Below are positions 23,372 to 26,595 of a stretch of 26,595 nucleotides of DNA, one piece after another. The position numbers and the translations under genes were made by a program. Position 1 is the first letter of the stretch, and each line of letters starts with the position of its first letter. Source of the stretch: a virus; IMG/VR virus record IMGVR_UViG_3300028283_000027, positions 1 through 26,595 of that record. The stretch is one strand, 5' to 3'. Under the pieces are notes generated by a model, which saw only the letters and a list, made by a program, of their open reading frames with translations, made no database searches and was not told the origin of the DNA.

Positions 23372-24686
23372 TTATTGTTTCTTCACTAAAAAGTTCTTGG
23401 CATTTTAAAATATATGAGTTACGATATTCAGTTGTTAAGTCATAACCAATAGGAATCATTTTGTTTTTAGCTGCTGCCAGTAATGTATTACCTGAGCCAG
23501 CAAAAGGCACAAGAACTTGTGACCCTTCCATGGCAAAAGTAGTTATAATATGTTCAATCATATCAAGTGGGCGTTCTGTAGGATGTACTTGTTGTGCTGC
23601 TGGAACACGCCCGAATTGAAAGATATTTAAATGGCCTTCTCTTGCTAATATAGGAGTTCCTTTTTGAGCATAAAAGAACATCTCATATCCATTGGCAAGA
23701 CAATTTGAGGGTTGGTTAGTTTGCCCACTTGGTTTTAACCAAAGTGCTGGCATAGGATTTATTTTAAATCCTGTTTCCTTTAGCCATAATTTAATTTCAG
23801 TAAACCATGTAGGACCAAACCAACATAAGAGCCAACTATTAGCATTCATAACACGATAGCATTCAGTTAAAACTTCTCGCATTAGCTTCTCATATTGGTC
23901 AGGATGGATTTCATTATATTTTTCAGTGTAATTAATCTCCATGTTACGTTTTGCTTGTTGTAAGTTTATTGCATAAGGTGGATCAATTTCTACAAGATTA
24001 AATGTGTTATCAGGTAGATCTTTCATTCCAACTCGACAATCACAGATTTGATATGCTTTACAGATTTTATTGAGAAAAAGATTCTTAGATCCAAGAGCTT
24101 GCTCAGCCCGTTTCGCAAGTGCTGCACGAATATAAGTATCTTCTATTTTATTCTGTAATTTCATTGCCTCGTGTTTTGTTTTGCATCTTTCCCATCCAAC
24201 TTGTGGAAACTGGCTTACTGTTTCAGCAAGTTTAATATCTTGACTTAGAGAAGCACAGGAAACACCAAGGACTTTTGCAATATCTCGCATAGATATGCCT
24301 TCAGCATTGGGAGATGTAGATTTTTTCTCTCCGTGAATAGCTTGTTGAATAGCTAAAAGATCACGTTTAGCTTGGCACTCTTCAAGAAAAGTAAAATCCT
24401 TGCGCTTGATATTTTCTTCAATTTCAATACTTCGTAATTCAAGTTCACTAAGTTCAGTCTCATAAACTCGACAAGCAATTTCATTATGCTTGAGAAAAGT
24501 ACATGCTGTTAATCTACGGCCACCAGCAACAAGTTTGTATAATCCATCAGGCTGCATAGTGACAGTTATAGGATTTATAAGTTCTTTATCCTTAATACTA
24601 AGTGCAAGATCCTCAATGTCACCATAATCTTCGCGTTTTCGTGTACCAAAGATAATTTGATTTATAGGAATATTTTTAAGTTGCAT
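23355..24686 (-). CDS. ParB-like domain fused to a DNA adenine methyltransferase (443 aa)
   Basis: The N-terminal 100 residues are a ParB/Srx-like domain: PINQII, then LVAGGRRLTAC (52-62) and ENIKRKDFTFLEE (91-103). A helix-turn-helix (ISMRDIAKVLGVSCASLSQDI, 131-151) follows. The C-terminal part is a Rossmann methyltransferase with DPPY (235-238, motif IV) preceding FAGSGNT (395-401, motif I), the motif order of beta-class N6-adenine or N4-cytosine enzymes; DPPY favours N6-adenine. It probably methylates phage DNA, for example to evade host restriction. GGAGG precedes ATG 24686. The last residues TMLNK come from the palindromic repeat, so the C-terminus appears remodelled by it. Confidence 0.9.
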   Translation of the reverse strand: MQLKNIPINQIIFGTRKREDYGDIEDLALSIKDKELINPITVTMQPDGLYKLVAGGRRLTACTFLKHNEIACRVYETELSELELRSIEIEENIKRKDFTFLEECQAKRDLLAIQQAIHGEKKSTSPNAEGISMRDIAKVLGVSCASLSQDIKLAETVSQFPQVGWERCKTKHEAMKLQNKIEDTYIRAALAKRAEQALGSKNLFLNKICKAYQICDCRVGMKDLPDNTFNLVEIDPPYAINLQQAKRNMEINYTEKYNEIHPDQYEKLMREVLTECYRVMNANSWLLCWFGPTWFTEIKLWLKETGFKINPMPALWLKPSGQTNQPSNCLANGYEMFFYAQKGTPILAREGHLNIFQFGRVPAAQQVHPTERPLDMIEHIITTFAMEGSQVLVPFAGSGNTLLAAAKNKMIPIGYDLTTEYRNSYILKCQELFSEETITMLNK

Positions 24687-24903
24687 TTAAACCTCCAAGT
24701 TCTGCAAGTAATTGTTTTTTCATATCATTTGATAATGCAGATATATTTATAACTGACTTTTTTTCTTTCTTATCACGAGCAGCTTTGGTAGATTTAGATT
24801 CTCTAGTTGTTCTGAGATTCTTGCGTCTTTCTAATATAAGTGATTCCAATTCTGACTGGGTCATTTCACTTATACTTTTATTTAGATCGTCAATTGTAGT
24901 CAT
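24676..24903 (-). CDS. Small charged helical protein (75 aa)
   Basis: The protein has a helical N-terminus (DLNKSISEMTQSELESLILERRK), then a very basic linker with many Lys and Arg, then a helical end. It overlaps the methyltransferase gene by 11 bases and the upstream gene by 14, so it is coupled to both. AAGGAT precedes ATG 24903. A DNA-binding or partner role for the adjacent ParB-methyltransferase is possible but unproven. Confidence 0.65.
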   Translation of the reverse strand: MTTIDDLNKSISEMTQSELESLILERRKNLRTTRESKSTKAARDKKEKKSVINISALSNDMKKQLLAELGGLNAT

Positions 24904-25132
24904 TTTTATCCTTCATAACCAAATTACAAATCTCATTTATTCCAATTACCTTACTTGTTAATGCGCCTATGATTTCACCTGCCCCATGTTTGTTGCATAG
25001 GGATATGAAATCATCTATAATACAAGTAAATACAAGTTTTTTAAGTCCATGCTGGCAGATTATTTTATTTAATTGGTCATGCTGTTCTTGAGTTAGGTCA
25101 ATAGATAATCTTGGAACATATTTAGTATTCAT
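24890..25132 (-). CDS. Ribbon-helix-helix-like small protein (80 aa)
   Basis: The segment VPRLSIDLTQEQHDQLNKII followed by GLKKLVFTCIIDDFISLCNKHG resembles the strand-helix-helix layout of phage ribbon-helix-helix proteins, in which the strand (PRLSIDL) contacts DNA in a dimer. I chose ATG 25132 over the GTG at 25150, because the GTG lies inside the binding-site region and AAAGGA lies nine bases before the ATG. It is the first gene after a likely promoter and a palindromic repeat, so it could be the repeat-binding regulator. That link is a hypothesis only. Confidence 0.6.
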   Translation of the reverse strand: MNTKYVPRLSIDLTQEQHDQLNKIICQHGLKKLVFTCIIDDFISLCNKHGAGEIIGALTSKVIGINEICNLVMKDKNDYN

Positions 25133-25169
25133 TTCTTCATTTCCTTTCACCTCCCTTTTATGGTGGTGG

Positions 25170-25192
25170 CTATGTTCATTTATTTAACATAG
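25170..25192 (-). repeat. Palindromic boundary repeat, copy 10
   Basis: The arms CTATGTT (25170-25176) and AACATAG (25186-25192) pair perfectly around CATTTATTT. It lies between a candidate promoter and the ribbon-helix-helix gene. The start of the predicted transcript would fall at or next to it. Confidence 0.9.
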
Positions 25193-25201
25193 TTATTGTT
25201 T

Positions 25202-25231
25202 ATTATAGATCTTGGTTTTGTTATATCTTAA
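25202..25231 (-). promoter_or_regulatory. Candidate sigma70-like promoter for the minus replication operon
   Basis: On the minus strand TATAAT (25202-25207) is a perfect -10 box, with TTAAGA (25226-25231, four of six matches) 18 bases upstream as a -35. It lies in the 77-base gap between the 98-aa gene and the ribbon-helix-helix gene. Transcription would start near 25195, right before repeat copy 10. Confidence 0.4.
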
Positions 25232-25524
25232 ATTTCTATGTTTGCGAGAAGCCAGCGAATTATAGTAATAGACTCTTCAAGAGTATCGTTATTGTATAGT
25301 ATTGCATATGCCATTGGAGACATTTGGGGAACTGCGGTTGGTACTGAGGGTGACGAATCACATTCCTTTCTTGTTTCTGATGTTATGAGTACGAGTTTTA
25401 CTTCTAATTCAAACAATAAAGATCTAACTTCATTGCAAAGATCTTTATTATTCTCAAGAGCTAAACTTATTTGTCCTACTTGTGCTGGTTCTCGTATTAT
25501 ATTAGTTCCTTTAGGTAGTGTCAT
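25228..25524 (-). CDS. Hypothetical protein (98 aa)
   Basis: The protein begins MTLPKGTNIIREPAQVGQI and has a helical segment (NNKDLCNEVRSLLFELEVKL), then a Pro/Ser linker (CDSSPSVPTAVPQMSPMA) and a helical end. It has no recognised family. GGAGG lies before ATG 25524, within the preceding frame. Its stop lies next to the candidate promoter region. The mixed helical-linker-helical plan suggests a small regulatory or packing protein; nothing more can be supported. Confidence 0.65.
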   Translation of the reverse strand: MTLPKGTNIIREPAQVGQISLALENNKDLCNEVRSLLFELEVKLVLITSETRKECDSSPSVPTAVPQMSPMAYAILYNNDTLEESITIIRWLLANIEI

Positions 25525-25579
25525 TTCTTTCCTCCAGTTTCTTAATGTTATAAAAGGTTATTAGTTCAATATACTTCAT
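25511..25579 (-). CDS. Possible tiny coupled protein (22 aa)
   Basis: ATG 25579 overlaps the TGA of the upstream 63-aa gene (ATGA) and encodes MKYIELITFYNIKKLEERND plus two more residues, ending inside the next gene's start. The ATGA overlap suggests termination-reinitiation, and the frame spans an otherwise empty 51-base gap. The ribosome binding site is weak, so it may just be a re-initiation path for the 98-aa gene. Confidence 0.3.
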   Translation of the reverse strand: MKYIELITFYNIKKLEERNDTT

Positions 25580-25767
25580 TTTATTTCTTCTTTATTCTCC
25601 AAGTTCCTTGTTGCGAACTCGCACATTCCACAATCCATTGGCTGCTGTTCCTTGATTGCTGACAAAAGCCCCCAACAAAGCATGAGCCAATCGTGATGTT
25701 CCTGGTAGGTTCTGAATTGGCAGCAATCGGGGATGGCGGCTTCGTATATTTCACTATCTGTTGACAT
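25576..25767 (-). CDS. Small Cys-rich hypothetical protein (63 aa)
   Basis: The product (MSTDSEIYEAAIPDCCQFRT) contains five Cys in CC, MLC and CGMC contexts, but the spacing does not make a clear zinc-binding pattern. The middle holds helical Trp/Leu-rich sequence (EHHDWLMLCWGLLSAIKE). The gene overlaps the preceding small gene by 14 bases, with GAGG upstream of ATG 25767. DNA is more G+C-rich here than in the replication genes. Function unknown. Confidence 0.6.
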   Translation of the reverse strand: MSTDSEIYEAAIPDCCQFRTYQEHHDWLMLCWGLLSAIKEQQPMDCGMCEFATRNLENKEEIK

Positions 25768-25930
25768 CCTGGGCCTCTTTTTGATCCGTTTCTTGGATTT
25801 CTGCTGATATCTTTAGCGTAGTTTTCAGGACAGCAAACTGTAGCGCACCCAAAAGTTCGATAAGGTTTAATCCATTATTATTAGTGGAAATAGTTTCACC
25901 GTCCATAGTTATTGTATAGATTTTCTTCAT
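25754..25930 (-). CDS. Small hypothetical protein (58 aa)
   Basis: GGGAGG lies several bases before ATG 25930, giving MKKIYTITMDGETISTNNNG, then a helical segment (LIELLGALQFAVLKTTLKIS) and an acidic tail. It overlaps the next gene by 14 bases (ATG of that gene inside this frame) and the upstream membrane-protein frame by 35. No family recognised. Strong binding site and dense overlaps support translation. Confidence 0.65.
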   Translation of the reverse strand: MKKIYTITMDGETISTNNNGLNLIELLGALQFAVLKTTLKISAEIQETDQKEAQDVNR

Positions 25931-26063
25931 TCAAATGCCCCCTCCCAGAAAAAAGTAAGAAAATAAGTATAAGCAGAGCAAAAAACACAGCGCCGACACA
26001 AACGCTAACACAGAACTGCACCAAAAATTCTATGAGTAGATTACGCCAGAAGAAAGGTTCCAT
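25896..26063 (-). CDS. Single-helix membrane protein (55 aa)
   Basis: The frame starts at ATG 26063, immediately after the TAA of the previous gene (26064-26066). The product MEPFFWRNLLIEFLVQFCVS continues with a long hydrophobic stretch (VGAVFFALLILIFLLF) and a short hydrophilic tail, one clear membrane helix. AGGA lies eleven bases upstream, a weak site, but coupling to the preceding gene would help. A holin-like or membrane-anchored accessory role is possible, in a cluster of membrane proteins near the window end, but no lysis enzyme is visible nearby. Confidence 0.55.
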   Translation of the reverse strand: MEPFFWRNLLIEFLVQFCVSVCVGAVFFALLILIFLLFSGRGHLNEENLYNNYGR

Positions 26064-26207
26064 TTATATTATCTTCCTTAGTAAATACTCAAGAAATTCA
26101 ATATCGCTTTTGATTGACATAATTTTGAACATCAGGATAACTCCAATGAGTCCTATGAATACCGTTGCTACGTGAACTATTATTGCGTATTCATCGAGAG
26201 CATTCAT
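26064..26207 (-). CDS. Single-helix membrane protein (47 aa)
   Basis: ATG 26207 is preceded by AAGGGA. The product has one membrane helix (IIVHVATVFIGLIGVILMF) followed by a charged helical tail (KSDIEFLEYLLRKII). Small proteins of this plan include holins, antiholins and inner-membrane Rz-like parts, but there is no specific signature. It is followed without a gap by the 55-aa membrane protein. Supported by the binding site and hydrophobic pattern. Confidence 0.6.
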   Translation of the reverse strand: MNALDEYAIIVHVATVFIGLIGVILMFKIMSIKSDIEFLEYLLRKII

Positions 26208-26245
26208 TTTAATTTCCCTTTCTTTATGGGCCACAACAGCACATT

Positions 26246-26479
26246 TTATATCTCCAATTTAATTCTTCCATCTTCGTCGAGTTGAAAACCAAGTTTTTTA
26301 TTGACATTTGGAAATCGCATTAACATTCCTTCGTCGGAAATCCTGAGAATATTGCCACCTGCTATAGTGATGCCAGATGCATCACATACCCCTAAAGTCA
26401 CGTCACCCAAAAAGTTCTCAAGTTTTAAGAATAATACAGGTTCTGCTTTTTCTGGTTCAGTAAATATACATAGTTTCAT
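26246..26479 (-). CDS. Small hypothetical beta-rich protein (77 aa)
   Basis: ATG 26479 has AAAGGAAAA just upstream and overlaps the stop of the preceding gene (ATGA), so I prefer it to the in-frame ATG at 26551. The product (MKLCIFTEPEKAEPVLFLKL) is beta-rich, with repeating Gly/Ile/Asp turns, and ends GFQLDEDGRIKLEI. It resembles short virion or regulatory beta proteins but matches no family I know. More G+C-rich than the replication module. Confidence 0.6.
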   Translation of the reverse strand: MKLCIFTEPEKAEPVLFLKLENFLGDVTLGVCDASGITIAGGNILRISDEGMLMRFPNVNKKLGFQLDEDGRIKLEI

Positions 26480-26595
26480 TTGGTTTTCCTTTCTTTTTCT
26501 AACAGGGATAAAATAAACCAAACCACTCCAATGCCTACTAATAACCAACATATAGGAGAATCATGATTGATACTTCTAAGTAATAATGCCCCAAC
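26476..26595 (-). CDS. Membrane protein, N-terminus cut by window edge (at least 39 aa)
   Basis: An open frame runs from the window's right edge to TGA at 26476-26478, without a stop, and its stop overlaps the next start (ATGA). The visible part contains a hydrophobic stretch (CWLLVGIGVVWFILSLL) followed by a basic tail (EKERKTK), a membrane helix with a cytoplasmic positive end. The start and full length are outside the window. It continues the cluster of small membrane proteins. Confidence 0.5.
   Translation of the reverse strand, partial: VGALLLRSINHDSPICWLLVGIGVVWFILSLLEKERKTK

Noticed and set aside
576-25192. CRISPR array interpretation of the repeats
   Set aside because: Copies are thousands of bases apart, in both orientations, with no regular spacers and no cas genes.
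25238-25564. 108-aa + strand frame opposite the 98-aa gene
   Set aside because: Its composition fits the antisense shadow of the minus-strand gene, which has a strong ribosome site and operon context.
26208-26245. Six-codon frame MCCCGP after a GGAG in the 26240 gap
   Set aside because: The GGAG is part of the upstream gene's last codons and the frame is too short to distinguish from chance.
1-26595. tRNA genes, integrase, attachment sites, insertion sequences
   Set aside because: No cloverleaf-like segments, recombinase motifs or terminal inverted repeats with a transposase were seen.

Overview
The window is a stretch of a tailed double-stranded DNA phage, or a prophage or metagenomic contig of one. 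It has podovirus-like virion architecture. The DNA is A+T-rich and genes are packed with start/stop overlaps and strong AGGAGG-type ribosome binding sites. A predicted lipoprotein with a lipobox cysteine hints at a Gram-negative host. No integrase, repressor, RNA polymerase, lysozyme, tRNA, CRISPR or IS element was recognised. Both window ends cut into further sequence, so this is not shown to be a complete genome.

Left part, + strand (33-18648), is the morphogenesis module. A lipoprotein and a 55-aa protein come first, in visibly more G+C-rich DNA. They are followed by the large terminase, portal, a small protein, an acidic scaffold, two likely head-decoration proteins, an SU10-like major capsid protein, a head-tail adaptor, an unknown protein, a tail/stabilisation-type protein, a GNAT-like protein resembling T7 gp13, and a glycine-zipper protein. 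A gene that appears split by a -1 frameshift site comes next, then a giant 1741-aa virion protein. The last four are probably the internal or ejected proteins delivered with the DNA.

Right part, - strand (18714-26595), is convergent to the first and is read from the right edge leftwards. It begins with a run of tiny genes, several encoding single membrane helices. A likely promoter region and a ribbon-helix-helix protein follow, then a ParB-N6-adenine methyltransferase fusion, a zinc-ribbon protein, a dATP/dGTP diphosphohydrolase-like protein, two small proteins, a UDG-like/3'-5' exonuclease/family A DNA polymerase, a DUF3987-type ATPase and a small protein. This is an early or replication module.

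The most striking structure is a family of about ten palindromic repeats with two arms (CACTATGTT and AACATAGTG) separated by a 9-nt loop, sitting mostly at module boundaries. Two copies are embedded in frame in the giant protein gene, each encoding YVKKMNIV, and they exactly bracket a GNAT-like domain; this looks like a repeat-bounded domain cassette. Two copies face each other at the convergent junction and form a large hairpin. Other notable items are a textbook-looking -1 ribosomal frameshift signal (CCCTTTT, 6-nt spacer, hairpin) at 12572-12628, a 50-aa signal-peptide-like gene overlapping the polymerase start, and a polymerase with His at the position equivalent to E. coli Phe762.
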